NCBI GenBank assembly: GCA_000231825.2
Contig: JH720331.1
Coordinates: 403,441-467,440, forward strand
Direction: 5' to 3'
Source of the DNA: Tetrahymena elliotti 4EA
Lineage: Eukaryota; Ciliophora; Oligohymenophorea; Hymenostomatida; Tetrahymenidae
Length of the DNA stretch: 64,000 bases
The translations under genes and the position numbers were made by a program. Of this stretch, positions 38,233 to 51,853 are shown one piece after another (the stretch's first letter is position 1; each line of letters begins with the position of its first letter). Below the pieces are notes generated by a model. It saw nothing but the letters and a program-made list of their open reading frames with translations, was not told where the DNA came from and did not search any database.

Positions 38233-41200
38233 TTTTTAAATTAAAATTTATATTGTATTTGAATATTATTTTCCTTGCTATTTCAAGTCGACCTCTAATA
38301 TGTTGAATTTATTATTTATAATTTTTATTATCTTTATGAAAGGTAAGCTTTAATTGTAAAAGATTGATCTCTTTTCTAATCACTAATGATCAATCTTAAT
38401 ATATTTGATGCTTTGTACCTATTCTAATATTATATTTGTATATTGCCTTCTTCCTTTGATTAACTTGCTTATGAATTGCTAAATTTTTGAACCACTTATA
38501 ATATCTAGTTTTTCTTTGTGGCTTATATTTTGCTTTAATTGTGAATATATTAATTTCTTATATCTTTATTCTTTTTTTACTTGTTTAATTAACATAATTC
38601 ATAGATTAGTTTTTTAATAAATTGTGATGAATTTCATCAAAATGCACATGATTCTATTAATTTGTGTATCATTTTATACAATCCTTAATCCATATAATTT
38701 TTAGATTATATAAGCTGATTAATTTCACTCGATGCTTTCCAATCACTATTTCATTTCACTTAATATTCACAATAATTAGTCTTTCTATCTCTATTTTCTT
38801 TGTTATAGATAGTAAACTTTTTATAATTCAACTGTCCAACTTTTAGTTTACAATCTCACACATATTAATAACTTTGCCTGAATTTTTAAAGGAAAGTCAC
38901 CAATAACTGTTTTTTGTCTTAAAAATACATCAAATCTATTTTCTATTTATCAATTTTTTAATATTCAAAAATATAAAAAAAGACTATTTAAATTCTTTCT
39001 TTTTTGAGTTCTTTTGGTAAGAACTAATACTTTTTTTTGGATCTTTTTGAGAATTATTTTAGAAAAACGAATACTGATAATTAAATCTTCTACCAAGAGC
39101 TTTTTATAACAAAACATTTTATTTTAAAAAATAATTAGTCCTTAAAAATATTTTTGAGCATTTTAGTTTGATTTAAAATCAGTTTGAAAATACTAATTTA
39201 ATAGCAGCAGTAAGTAAATCCACTATCAAAAGTATTATTCACTGAAAAAAATTTAATAACAAATTTAAAATTAGCATTTAGGTAAGATAATTATAAATTA
39301 ATATTTACTTTAAATAATTTACAATAATAAAACATTAAGTTTTTGTAATATCATTATTGAATGATAAAAAATGAAATTTATTGAAAAATATAAGAATTTC
39401 TTTATATTGTTGAATAATGTTTTATTTCTCTATCTAAAATAATATTAATTTAAAAATTTATACTCTAAAAGCTTTAATATAAGCAAATTCAAGTATTTTT
39501 AATACCTGAGTGGTTTAAAAGAAAAATTGGTAAAACAAGTATTTCTATTAGCATTAGCAAGCAATTCATTTGAATATTTCATAGCTAATTTTTAAAATTA
39601 ATAAATCTAAATTTGCTAAAAGATTTAAAGAAAAAAATAAATTAAAAATTTATTTTAAATATTAAATAAAATCAATAAAGATATCTTAATTTAGATCTTT
39701 ATTAAAATATTTGTTTTATTTATCTAAAATTAAATTTATTGAGCTTAGATTAATAAAAAATATAAAGATAAAATAGGCAAATTTTAAATATCAAATTCCA
39801 TAACTAAAAATGAAGATTATGATCATTTTTCTAATATGAATTTATTACCAATTCAAAAATTTTTTAAAATAGTAGATTGTTATTCCTATTATTTATTTTG
39901 TTTTACATTTTTTCTTGATAAACCTTTCTGAAAACTAATAAGATTTTACCTTTTTTGTTTAATGTTAAAACAAATAAAAAAAAGTTTTAATAATTTTTAA
40001 GTATTGAAAGTAATCAACAAAAATATTAAGTATGAAGTAACTTAAGTAAATTTTTAATTTATCTTCTACAATATTTAAAATCATGGCTATTAAACTATGC
40101 CTATTGATTATTTCTCAGAACACTGTGTTATCTATCTTTACCAAATAAATAGTTATATAAATATTCACTTTCAAATTAATTAAATTGAAAATTATTGTTT
40201 AAATTTTTCAAAACCAAAAAAAATTTATTTTCTATACAGAATATTTAAATTATATTTTATTAGTATTTGGTATTTATATATGCTCTTATAAATTTTTGTA
40301 TTAAAATAAATTTTGTAGGTAGATTTAAAATATTTTTCAGTATATAAGTAGATAAAAGAATTTGGTTAGGAGGAATATATATTTTTTATCTTTTGAAAAT
40401 AATATTTTGATCTCATAAAAATGTAATTATTAAAAAATTTTTAACAGAACACAAAACGTTATCTCACTATTTTATTGATAATGTGTTATTTGAAATTTCT
40501 ATCAATACTTAAAAATTCAGCTGGCATAACTTATAAATTCAAAAAGAAAAAGTTATTTTAATACCCTTAATTAGATCTCTCTTTTGCTACTCCTATAGCT
40601 AATTTGTTATAGAAAATTTATTTGATTTTATTTATTCAAGCACCGATAAAACACAGATAAGTATGCTTGAATGCACTATGAGCTGGCTTTTTTTTTAAAG
40701 ATATTCCGAAATTGATAAATAAATTCAAAGTACTTGATTTACATTTTATCACAATTTATTATTTTTTATTCTGCATAAATTTAACTGAAAGTTAAATGTT
40801 CATTGATTCGTTCAAAAAAAAAATCTGAAAAAACTAAAAACCCATCATTTGTCACACAGAATATCTTTTGTTAGTATTTTAATTTAAAGTTTACAGTTTT
40901 TATTTAGTTATTTTCAAAATAATATAATTCTATATTGCAAAATATCAACCTTGTTTTAAAAATACTTGAATGAAGAAATTTGTAAATAAAATTTTGAATA
41001 TTCACTCTATTTTAATGATAATTTAAAATACAAGAAATAAAAATTAATTAACAAAGTATTTAACAGACACTTAAATAAGGATTTTTAAAAATTGTTACTT
41101 TAAAATAGTTGCCTTGGCCTTTAAAAACTTAGAAGTTAGATTATTTATGGACGAAGTTTAACTAACCAAAGAAATGAAATAGATGAATGATACTTAATGA

Positions 41201-42001
41201 AAAAAGAGTCAGTCTTGACTTCAATAATACGAAAAATATAATCATAGCGATATTAAAAAATAGGTCATAACTGATTTTATTTATCTTTCCAGTTTTGTAA
41301 ACAATCATACAAATTTGTAAATTATTCTGATTTTTTCTAATTTCAAGAATCAAATAATGTGATTAATCATAGAAATAAATAAGATATTGTATTTTTTGAC
41401 TCGTTTGAGGAACAAGATAAGATGTTCGACTTTTTTATTGATTTAAAAAGTGAGATTACACTATTTTGAGCCAAATCAATAATGGATTTTGATATCTTAC
41501 CCCTTTTTTAATTGAATAATATTTATATGAAATATAAGAAAATAATCAATCTAACTATAAATTTATGATGTCAAATAAATTTGACGCAATATCGAAATAA
41601 AACTAGGTAAAAGTAGAGTAAGAGTTAACTTAGTTAAAATATTAATTTTATTATAAAGTAGGTGGTACTATTATATATTATATAATGATAAATAAGTTAT
41701 TAATATAAGATAAAATGTTATATATTTTATTATAAAGTTAATTGGTTTCAGCAAATCAGCTGTTGTTATTTGCTTATTGATTTATTACTTTTATGACCTT
41801 CCATTTATTCAAAAAAATTAAAATTTATAGTTATTAAATTATATGGTAGTAGTGTTGATTTTAAGGAATAAATTTAATTTTAAGTAAGGTCGCATTTTAT
41901 TAATTAAGGATTGAAATTAATTTTGAAGGGTTGTTTTAATATATTTTAGGTCATTAATTATTATTTTTGTGAAATTTGTTAAAATGTGTTTTTGATTTTA
42001 T
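38233..42001. other. 3.8-kb gap, no convincing gene
   Basis: Mostly A/T-rich low-complexity sequence. From about 38281 to 38880 the minus strand is less monotonous and has short ciliate-code frames rich in Lys and Gln. No frame is long, no domain is recognisable, and none joins cleanly to the neighbouring gene. It may be a leader, an eroded gene or an upstream exon of the 6-TM gene. The rest holds nothing I can support. Confidence 0.5.
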
Positions 42002-43498
42002 TCAGCTATGAATTTGTCTCTCCTTTTGTTGCTTGACAAAGCTTGTAATAGTGTCAAAAGCTTTGTTATTCTTTTCAAGCCAACGTTGAGTGTATTGCAT
42101 AACTTTTTTCATTTTAATACCGCTACCATCGAAAGCGAAATCTTCGATCATTATATACTGGAAGTACTGATCCTTATTTTAGCATTCAACAGTTTTAACC
42201 ATACGCTCATAGCATCTGTTATATTAGACTTAGCTATGATTGCTTTAGAAAACTCTAATAAAGTTGTCAATTTCACGTTGGGTGGCCTCACCATTTAATT
42301 CGATAATTGGTAATTCTTTAAGTGTGTAGCAATTAACCTATTTTATTAAAATAATACGATTAGATTTAGTTTCAATAATTTTAATTCTCTTATGAAGGTA
42401 CAATTTTTTTTGAGAAATAATATTTAGCTTATTTGTTAGGAATAATCAATAAATTATTTTTTAATGGAACAGGTATTTATTTAATTGCTTAAAATTGTTT
42501 AATTCCAATAAAAGTACTTCTTGTTTATATAAATAGATTTATTTAAAAAATATTTGATGGCATTTTTATGTGAATGATTCTACTTCAAATCAATTAAAAT
42601 AAATCTTATCAGATTTGACTTAACTTGATACCCAAAGCTGTAAAAAGCTTTTCTAGGAAGTAAAATCTAAAAATAAAATTCTTAGTAACCGTAAAAATTT
42701 GATTGAGTGTTTAGCAGCCAGTCTTAGTAAACATATTTTCAATGTTTACGAGGCAAAATTACTAAATTAATTTGATTAAGTGGATGGATGACAATTTTAT
42801 TGGATTTGATATTGCATAGTCTTTTATTGCATCAATATTCATATGATTTTGATAAAAAATTAGGCTTTTAATAAATTCAATTTTAGTTTTTTAATTATTA
42901 ATAATTCATCATTCAGTGACATCACACTTTTAAGATTAGCGCAAATATCAGCTTTTCTCAGAAAATTTCACAAATTAGTTATAATTTTGCAAATAGTTTA
43001 TAAATATTTGGAATAAGTTGATTTTGGTGATGCACTATGTAAGAAGACAGTTCAATTTTTAAAAATTCATTTACTTTTTAAAGGGGATATTAAGTTTTGT
43101 GAAAGTAGTTTAGGTTTAATATCTCATAAATTTATATTAAGTAATAGATTATAGTTGCATGATATGGTTTTTTGATATTTATTAGATTTTTAAATTTTGA
43201 TTTGATTAATTGATTGAATATTCTTTAAACAGAAAAATTTAAGCAAAAAGGTCAAATTATTATTGAATATTCGAATGGTTGGGAACAAGAAATAATTTCT
43301 CAAATTTTTATGAAAAATAAAATATTCATTTACCTTATTGCAGTCTTTATTGTATTGTCTGATGAAGTGGTTGTATCTCTCAATAGGATTAGAGCTCACG
43401 ATCTCAACTTCATCTGAACTTGATCTATCACGCACTGCCTTACTAGGATTAGCTGTGACAATAACTCTAGAACTTCTACGACCTCTGACTTAAGACAT
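42002..43498 (-). CDS. Small conserved-looking hypothetical protein with a ~1-kb intron
   Basis: Exon 1 (43498-43334) and exon 2 (42337-42002) encode 166 aa. The intron starts GTAAATG after AATAAG and ends AAATAG. The N-terminus is basic and Ser/Arg-rich (RGRRSSRVIV), followed by an acidic SSDEVEIV and a helical segment PIERYNHFIRQYNKDCNK. Exon 2 gives a soluble mixed fold (ELPIIELNGEATQREIDNFI, YIMIEDFAFDGSGIKMKKV, MQYTQRWLEKNNKAF). Codons contain clearly more C and G than neighbouring genes, a mark of highly expressed genes in Tetrahymena. I do not recognise the family. No signal peptide or membrane segment. The coding assignment is strong because both exons are open, protein-like and in phase. 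Confidence 0.8.
42338..43333 (-). other. 996-nt intron of the small hypothetical gene
   Basis: GT..AG intron three times longer than the coding sequence it interrupts after codon 55. It is A/T-rich like intergenic DNA and has no recognisable gene. A small noncoding RNA or regulatory element could lie here, but I see no motif that shows one. Confidence 0.7.
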
Positions 43499-46400
43499 TG
43501 TGTATGATTTTATTGGTTTTTAAGTTGGGAAAGGTATGAATAATCTTTTAGGTTTGAGTTTATTTAGTAAAGAAGAAGAGTTAGCAATAAGCAAGTATTG
43601 GCCTTATTAGGTTGCTGTATGCAAAATATATTTAATCTTTATCTTTTTTAGTGTTAAATTGTTTGTTATTATTTTTTTATTTATTATTTATTAATTTTTT
43701 TTGAGACTAGACTCTTTTATACATTAAGTAAGATTATTAATATAAATTCCTTACCCTCTCCTCTTTATTATTAATTAATTCATTCATTCAATATATCAAT
43801 CAGTCAATTAAAAAATAATTATGTGATTCTGATTTGTAGTACTTTTAATTACATCATAAATTATTTCTTTTTATTAATCACGAAATCTCATATTTGTATT
43901 ATCAAAGTGAATGTAAATCAAAAACAGTAATAGAAAGCCTTATTGATAAAATATTAAAATTTTATAATTGATTTTGAATTTTTTACATTCATTTTATTAA
44001 TTTTCAGAAATTCCTCATACAAATAATCATAAATCAAATAATTTAAATAGAGTAGTATAGAGTAAATTAGCATCTAGATATATAAAGCCTATAGACTTAA
44101 TAGCTATTATAATATTTTAAAGATTTTCTTTTTAACTATAGACATAATTTATTTAAATAGAAAAAACAATATTATATGATGATGATAAAAAAATATTACA
44201 TAGTTGCCAGTATTGCGTATTAATTGCTATTGTTATTATTAGTTGAAGTACCTTGAGTAAATTTATCAATTAATTATTTTTACAAGATCTAATAATCAGC
44301 TATCAAACAAATTTTCTGTCTAATTTCAACTCTGAATAAATTCTATTCACTCTTTTTTCAATATTCCTCTTTCATTCATTTTATTTAAAGCTAAGAACTA
44401 CATTTAATTTTAAATTAAAAAAGACTTTCAAAATAACTTTTTACAGCAAATATCAATCCTTCATTAAACATGAACATGATTTATGTCATTAAATTAATGA
44501 GTAAATTTTCTTTCAAACTATGTTGCATATTTTTCAGAAGAACACATTTGGTTTCAATTCTTTTTTTTCTTCTTGGCTATCTGAAATTTTTTAATCAATG
44601 AATGAGCGAGATTTCAAAATTTTGATTATACAAGACCCTTGTTTAATTTGCTTGGGAAATTCTAAAATTTAACAAATTTGTTTTCTACTTTTTGCTTTTG
44701 GAAATAAATGTAAACAAGTAGCAGGAGTTTATAATATTTATTTACAATTTTTATTTTTATTCTATCAAAATGCATTTTTTAGAGAATATTTAGTAAAAAT
44801 GGTTTTTCAGTTTGCTCTCCCAATAAAGTTTAAGTTGAACAATTATTTTGATTTCCATGACTTTATTTGAGTGGAGTTAGGTTAAATTAATACTGAAGGC
44901 TTTTACTGTTGTTAATTTTTTATCAAATTAATTTATCTTTCAAGCATTTTGTAAAATTTGAAGATTACCAACAGCTTAATTTAAGGTAAGCGTCTTACAG
45001 ATTTTTTACCCAAAATATATCTACTTTTATATAACATAAAATATCTAAATTAATTAAACATTTTGCCAAAATAATATTTATAGAAAAACCAAAATAACTT
45101 ATCTTTAGCTTTAATTGAGCTTTAAACAAAAGTGTCTAATTAAAATTAATTTTAAAATCAACTAGGAAATCAATCGTTTGATTTTTTTTATCATCAACAA
45201 GCATATTTACAAAATACCAAAATTTAAAAAATAGATTAATATTAAGATTTATTAGAATAGAATAGATTATATATATCAAAATTAAACGGAATATAGATTT
45301 TTTTATAACTCTTGTTAGTAAAAACTAAAATTAGAATAGAAATAAAGTTGAACTTAACTATTATTATTGTTATTATTATTATTATTATAAAACAGAGTGA
45401 AAAGCTTTAAAATAAATTAATAATAATCTCATTTTAAAAAATGTAAAATCAAAAAATAGCTAAAATCAATAGAAGAAATTGCTTTCTATATCAAAAAATC
45501 TATTTAAAAAATACATTTAAAAGAATTTATAACCAGTTATTAATTTAAATTACAGTTTTAAATGATAAAAAGAGAAATAATAAATAATAAACCCTTTTAT
45601 AATATGAAATTTAATTTTTATTTTCAGCAAAAAATGATGCAACATCTAATGATATAAAAAGATAGTTCATTTTTTGTTTTTTATCAATATACTAAACTTT
45701 TCCTTCAATTTTTTTATCAATTTATGATAGCCACCAATTTCATTGATTCTCTATTTTTTTCAAAAATTTAGTTCTGATCATGACATAAGTTTTTATATTT
45801 CCCTAATCATTCTAGTAGATACGCAATAAAGAAAACCCATTCCTAGAAAAATGAGTATTAATAAAATAAAACCAAAAATACAGAAAATTTTGATCATCCA
45901 GATTATATTTGGATGAAAAATCTAGTTTTAGAGTTAATAAAAGTTTAAAATCCTTCATTAGACTATCATAAAATAATCTTTTAGGTATATTTATGGTAGT
46001 AAATATTAGAGTATTACAATACTAAAAAAATACTATGAATTTAAATAAATCTTTGTCATGAATTTTTATAAAAGATAAATGATCTTTCTATTTTATTTTT
46101 ATCAACTGAAACACATAGTTTTGATCTTGTTCTTTAAAAATATTTAAAAAAATTATTTTAATTTGTAAAAAAAAATATGGCTTGTCCCATTTTAATTTGT
46201 CTAAAACTTTTTATTTATGATTATATTTGTTAGAAATATTTTGGTTTTTTCAATTTTTTTGGTTGATGCTTGCCAAATAATAATTTAATTATATTGTTAC
46301 TATCTTTTTGGTCAGAAAAAAAAAGCTCACTTAATAAAAAGTTAAGTCTAAATCATGATGATTGATTTATTAATTAAATAGAATGATGAAAAGGCTTAGA

Positions 46401-47993
46401 GAGTTAGATAGATTGATTTCATCTGTTATCTCTTGAATTAAAAAATCATTAGAATTCTAAAAAGATGGAAAAAATCATAATTGCTTACATTTTTTGCAAA
46501 ATATGTGGTTCTTATAGTCCATTAAGCTGGGTAATAGAGAGTAAAAAAATATTGCACGAATTTAAAAATTGTATTTTTAGTATGTATTATAAACTGAATA
46601 CGTCAGATAATAATTATTATAATTATTCTGTCAAATAGTTCCTTTTATATATATTAAAAATTTGATTGAATTTACCAAATAATCTCTGAATTTTCTTTCC
46701 TTCAGACTACACAAAAAATTTTAAATAAGAATTTAAAATTATTTTTGAAATAACTCAGTAAATATAAAATTTAGATATATTATTCAACTTTTAATTTAAA
46801 ATGTTCATCATAAAAGCATTAATAATTATTGAAACATGTTACTAAGAATATATTACTATCTCATAATACAAACATGATAAAGTAAATTTAAAATTTGTAG
46901 AAGGATTAATGATAATTTCTCAAAATTGTTCCAATGTTTTATCTAAATTTAGAAATATTATAATAATTAAAAATTTATAGCATTATATTTATTTATAATT
47001 CTTAAATTATAATAATGATGTAAATTAAAAAAGAATAGTTCAGAATTTTTTCTTGCTAAATGAATAACAATTTTCTCAGAAAAATAAATCAATCAACTCT
47101 TTTTAATTTATCATTCATTTTATCAGTTATTTGGATTAAATAGAAAAAATAAAGAAGAATATCTCATTTGGTATTTATGTAAATTATATATTAAATCATT
47201 TTGGCATCTTTTTAATTTACAAAATGACTCAAAAACTTTTAATTTTTATCAATTTGATTTCTTATTTTTTCTCAATTATGTATTAAATATTTCAAATAAA
47301 TTTAAAGAAAATATTTTGATATGATAATTTATTAAAAATAATTTTAATCTGGTATCTTTATTGAAAGTATTATTCACCATTAACTTTGTCTAATCTCTTA
47401 GTTTGTTTAGATTCTTACTTAAAAACTTTATTTATTCTAAAATCATTCATTAAATTGCATACTGAAAGTTAATCTCATATAATTTAAGAAGAAATTTAAT
47501 TTTAAATTTCTGTTTCAGATATTATATTTATTTGAAATTTCTTACAATTATATCTACTAATTTAATAATTTAAAATTTATTGTTTATTATTCCATTTCAC
47601 CTTTTTAAAATATTAATACCAACAAAAAAGTATTAAAAATTTTTTAAGTGTGATTGCAAGACTTTATAATCTTAATGGTGTTTTAATCATAGAAAATACA
47701 GTACCAAATTATTTTTTTTAAAATAAAATTTAAATTATGAGTTGTTAGCTTTATTAAAGAGATTGTATAATTTTGAATTTAATTAAAGATATTTATATAT
47801 TTATTCAACCAGAAGTTTTAATAATTTAAAAATTTATCTATAAAATAAAGAAACAACTATTTATTATAATAACAATAAGTTTTAAGAGGTTTTAAGGAAA
47901 GTAGGCCAATTTAGAAAAAATTATTTTATTTGGATAAAAAATTATCAAAATATTTGTAGAAAAAGACAAGAATTATTTGAAATATTCATAAGG
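43499..47993. other. 4.5-kb gap, no supported gene
   Basis: The longest gap in the window. It contains an ATT/TTA trinucleotide run near 45360-45389 and many T and A tracts. Weak coding-like stretches occur on the minus strand near 44050-44330 and on the + strand at 46465-46665 (66 codons, no known domain). Neither has enough support to call. The first ~300 bases should include the promoter of the small minus-strand gene. Confidence 0.5.
45360..45389. repeat. ATT/TTA trinucleotide run
   Basis: A short run of TTA/ATT units with one TTG interruption, in noncoding sequence. Confidence 0.85.
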
Positions 47994-49598
47994 ATGGACG
48001 ATTTGTTTAAAGAAGTATAAAATCCTAGAGAAAAGAATTTAATTTAGGAAGCTAGAGATCTTTTAGATGATGTGAAAAAGAATTGCGATTCAGGAAAAGA
48101 AATTTTAGATTTGCATAGAAAGAAAAATGAAAAATTAGTTTATGGAATTAAGTAATATATTTCTGAGTATTAACAAAAAAATTAACACCTGCGTTAGAAT
48201 TTTGAACATTTTCACAGAGCAATAGATGGTGGAAATCTAATTAAAAATATTTAGGGACTTGAGTTTGAAGATCTGTTTGATGTGCCAGTTGATGCAACAA
48301 CATCAAAGGATTAGATTGGGAAAAATGGATCTCAACAAAAAGGATTGCCTTCATGGTTTAAGGATTTCAAAAAAGAGGAATTCGAAGCTATGAGAGAAAA
48401 TTTGGAGGCTTTGGCTAGAAAAATGTATAAAGCAAGAATTGGAGAAGATATTGTTACAGAGAGAGATTAGTTATCAAAAGAAATAGATGAAATGATAGAA
48501 GAATTATAAATTAATTACTAATCATATGACTGGGAAGTACCTAAAGAAAAATTAATACAAATTGAATAAAATATTTTAAAATTGATGTAATTTGACATGA
48601 TTATTCCATAAATTATTGCTGATGTTTTGAACAGGGCTAGTGAATTTGCTCGCTCACTTTATAATACTTTTATAGAATTCCGCTCTTAAGCAACTAATTT
48701 GCATAATTTAATATCTGCTTATTCAACAGAGGGAGATCGTTCTATGCGTACTGAATTCTTAAATATTAATAACTCTGACCCTGAACGTCTCAGAGTTAAA
48801 AGATATGGCATATAAATTCGTAATGAAGAACTTGCCTCACTATAAGAAGGTAGAACTTTAAATGAAAAACTATTATATTTCTTGCTAGATTATTTCCATG
48901 AAAGAAATATTTATTACAAAACTCACTAACCTGGCATGAACTCATAACCATAATAAATTACAAGTAATACTGTCACATAATCTTTTGGAAATGTAGGAGG
49001 CATGCCCGTTGGATCTGGAGTTTATGTGATGAAATCAGCATTCTTTGAAGCTTTAGTTCCTCCAGGTTGCCCTCTTACTCCAGAATCAGTAAATTATGAT
49101 GGAGCTAAAATGTTCACTTAAGAGTACAGAGGTTTCAGAAATACAATATTTGACAGATTTGCTCGTATTTTGATAGGAGTATAAATTACTACAAATAACT
49201 GGATCCTTGTAGAAATTAAAAACCATCCTGAAAAGGAACTATTAGTTTATGATTCTGATATGAGATATTTTGCAGGTTACCATGAAAGAATATGTTCAGT
49301 AATCCGTAAATTCATATAGGATGAAATTCGTAATAAAACAGAGCTTTCTGACCCTGAATGTTTAGAAATAGCCAATAACTATGCAGGCAGAACTGTTGCC
49401 TCTCCTTAAAACTAATTACCTTAAGACAATGCTATATATTTTGCAAAGAATTTAAGTATAAATGGATAAGGTAACAATGTGCACAGTGGCAGCTACAGAT
49501 TAGACAATATAAATTCATTTAGATTAGAATTATTCACATTCCTTCTAAGAATTGGTATTAATGTTGACCGTACTCTTCCTTTTGAAATTTTGCTTTGA
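47994..49598 (+). CDS. Ulp1/SENP-fold (C48-like) protein with catalytic His and Cys replaced
   Basis: A single-exon 534-aa gene from ATG 47994 to TGA. Residues 1-200 are charged, helical and probably coiled coil. The C-terminal part follows the Ulp1/SENP protease fold in order: EGRTLNEKLLYFLLDYFHER (substrate-binding helix), SAFFEALV, FDRFARILIGVQ, then NNWILVEI, LLVYDSDM and PQNQLPQDNAIYF. In active enzymes these read HWxL..I, YDS and PQQxNGxDCGxF. Here the catalytic His is Asn402, the Cys is Asn479 and the following Gly is Ala, while the Trp (403) and Asp (420) remain. It should therefore lack peptidase activity and may bind SUMO or a related modifier, or act as a scaffold. The fold assignment rests on motif order and spacing; the loss of catalytic residues is read directly from codons. 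Confidence 0.85.
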
Positions 49599-50121
49599 GG
49601 CTTTTTAAAAATTAACTTACTATTAAATTCTTTATATTATAAATAAATACAATCAATTATTTTTTTAGTATATTTTATGATAGCTTTTATAGTTCTTCAT
49701 TCCTAAAATTTTTCTTTCTAAAATTTAAAGAGACAAATATATTTTAAATGATAAAATGATTGAAAAGGAAAACTTCTTTTATTTAGATATTTTATTTACT
49801 CATAATTTCTTTCTTTTTTTAAATTAAAATTTTGTTGGTATTTTATTTCTAATAATTAGCTAGATTAAATTATTTTGTTTTAGCTTGATATTATAATAAT
49901 TTTGATGAGATACAATCATACATGCATAGATATATATATATACAGTGTTGATCATCAAATTATTTATCAAAAATAAAAAAAATATTCGTTTATTGTTAGA
50001 TAAATATTAAAAGGCGTTTAAAATTTAGAAAATTGATCAGAAATTGCACTAAATACAAGAATTAATAATCAAGAATATTAGAATAAAAATTTAGCAAACA
50101 ATTAATATTTTATCTGTAAAA
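49599..50121. other. Spacer between Ulp1-like and ear-domain genes
   Basis: About 520 bases, A/T-rich, with a short TA run near 49930. It should hold the 3' end of one + strand gene and the promoter of the next. No specific site identified. Confidence 0.55.
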
Positions 50122-51232
50122 ATGGAGGGTAGCCCTAAATTAGAAAAGCTAAAAAAATCATCAGAAACATAGGAAGAAGATTTTTTAGGACAATAAGTTC
50201 AAAAAAAATAATTTATAGATAGTAAAATCTTTTTTTTCTTTTTCAATATAACTGTTTTAAATTTTATAAATTAAGGAGAAACTTTTATCGCAAACTAAAG
50301 TGTATCCACATAAACAAGTAAGATGATCTAATTGGAAATTAAATAAATAAATAAAATATTAATATTGTTTTCTATTAGGTAAAGATGAAGTTTTCTTAAA
50401 ATCTTGCATGAGAAAAGAATAATAAAATTTTGAAAAGTCTATCTTTACGATCAAAAAAAAGGATTAGAAAAAAATAAACTGGAATGAAGAGAAATTGTAG
50501 ATAGATATTCCAAATATAAAATCAACATATTCTAAATATTTAATTAATGGTATTAAACCTTAAATACCTAATCAAATTGCTTATAATGTAATCATTTCAT
50601 TTAAGAATAAAAAAAATACTATTATTTCATATATTTTACTTGTAAATAAAATCAAATATAATTTAGATTTATGAAGGCTTAATATAAATGGTTGATTCAG
50701 GGGCATAATCATAACTAAGAGTATGTTTAAACACTTATCATGAAAGATCAGATTTAAAAATAATACCAAAACTGTTTTTAAAACCAACAAGCAGTGAAAT
50801 CAACTAAATTGACTTCCTTGTCAAAAAATCCATTACACCTGAAATAAAAAGAGAAATAAGTACTGTAAATATTTTAATTTCTTACTGAATTTTATTAAAA
50901 AGTACTAATTTACAATTTTAAAATAGATTAAATAAATGCAAATGAGTAATTTCTAGAGATTTTTTTGTGGATGGGTGGAGGCTTTCAAAAAAGAATAATA
51001 AGATGAAGTTAATAAAATTGCTGAAAAATTGTATGAATAAAACTAATATTTTGAATTAAAAAGAGATGGTTTGTATAGTATCAGATTAATTCATTGTGAA
51101 AACTTATTTCAAGAATTAGATGAAGTTATTGTAAACCATGTTAACTTTAAAGTAATTACTTAGCTCTGCTTTGTCATATAAGTTCCTTTAGAGTACTATT
51201 AAAGATTTGTTGTAATTAAAGAGTGCTAATGA
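50122..51232 (+). CDS. AP-2 alpha-adaptin appendage (ear)-like protein, stand-alone
   Basis: Five exons (introns 50222-50275, 50318-50378, 50588-50666, 50865-50902) encode 292 aa; exon lengths sum to 293 codons. The C-terminal half matches the alpha-adaptin appendage in order: VDSGAQSQLRVCLNTY (compare the family's GAQVQQ.. strand), a strand ending KLFLKP, FQRFFCGWVEAFKKEQQDEV (the FFQRW helix of the platform subdomain), and a final strand EYYQRFVVIKE. In AP-2 this appendage binds endocytic accessory proteins at the plasma membrane. The N-terminus is a short charged leader; there is no adaptin trunk of HEAT-like repeats. So it is either a free-standing ear or an ear-only paralogue. The exon structure is well supported; the family call is by motif order and is moderate. 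Confidence 0.65.
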
Positions 51233-51853
51233 CATCTATTTTTATAAAATATTAAATAAAATTTTATTAATATTTTTGCATGTATTTGTTTTATTTTTTA
51301 TAGAAGAAAAAAATAATTAGATTCAAAGAAAATAAAAAAAAATAATTTATTTGTTAAGAAAGATATTTTTAAATCTTAAGATTTTAGATATTTTTTTGTT
51401 ATTTTTGTAGATTAAAGATATTCTATTAAAATTGATAAATTTTGATTGTTTTATATATAGCAAATGTTTTTAAATATTTAATAGAAATATGCTAAATGAA
51501 ATTTTATTTTAATATATTTTATTTTCAAATAAATTTAATTCTATTTCATAAATAGCTAAAGTAGATTATTGATGGGTATTTATATCTAGTAATTTAACAT
51601 TAGTTTTACCAAAATAAAAATAGTGAGAAGTGAATAAGCTTAATGTAGAGATAAGAAAAATTATAGAATAGTATTATCTAGAAATAATACAAAAATATTT
51701 ACTAAAATGAATTGACTTAATACTATGTACATATAAATATAATTATATAACCTTTTAGAATTGAAATTAGAATTAATTTATTCATGAATATTATTTGATA
51801 ATTATGGCATAACTTTGATATTTTGTTTTAGTTTTATAAAATTTCTTGTGCAA
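51233..51853. other. Convergent 3' spacer
   Basis: About 620 bases between the stop codons of two converging genes. A/T-rich; it should hold both polyadenylation regions. No other feature seen. Confidence 0.55.

Noticed and set aside
38281..38880. Possible upstream exon or separate gene on the minus strand
   Set aside because: Frames are short and interrupted by TGA, and no splice arrangement joins them to the neighbouring gene.
44050..44330. Minus-strand open stretch with a protein-like segment
   Set aside because: There is no start codon, no clear splice partner and no domain; open frames of this length occur by chance when only TGA stops translation.
46465..46665. Plus-strand 66-codon ciliate-code frame with a CKICG motif
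   Set aside because: Too short, hydrophobic and A/T-driven; a single CxxC-like motif is not enough evidence.
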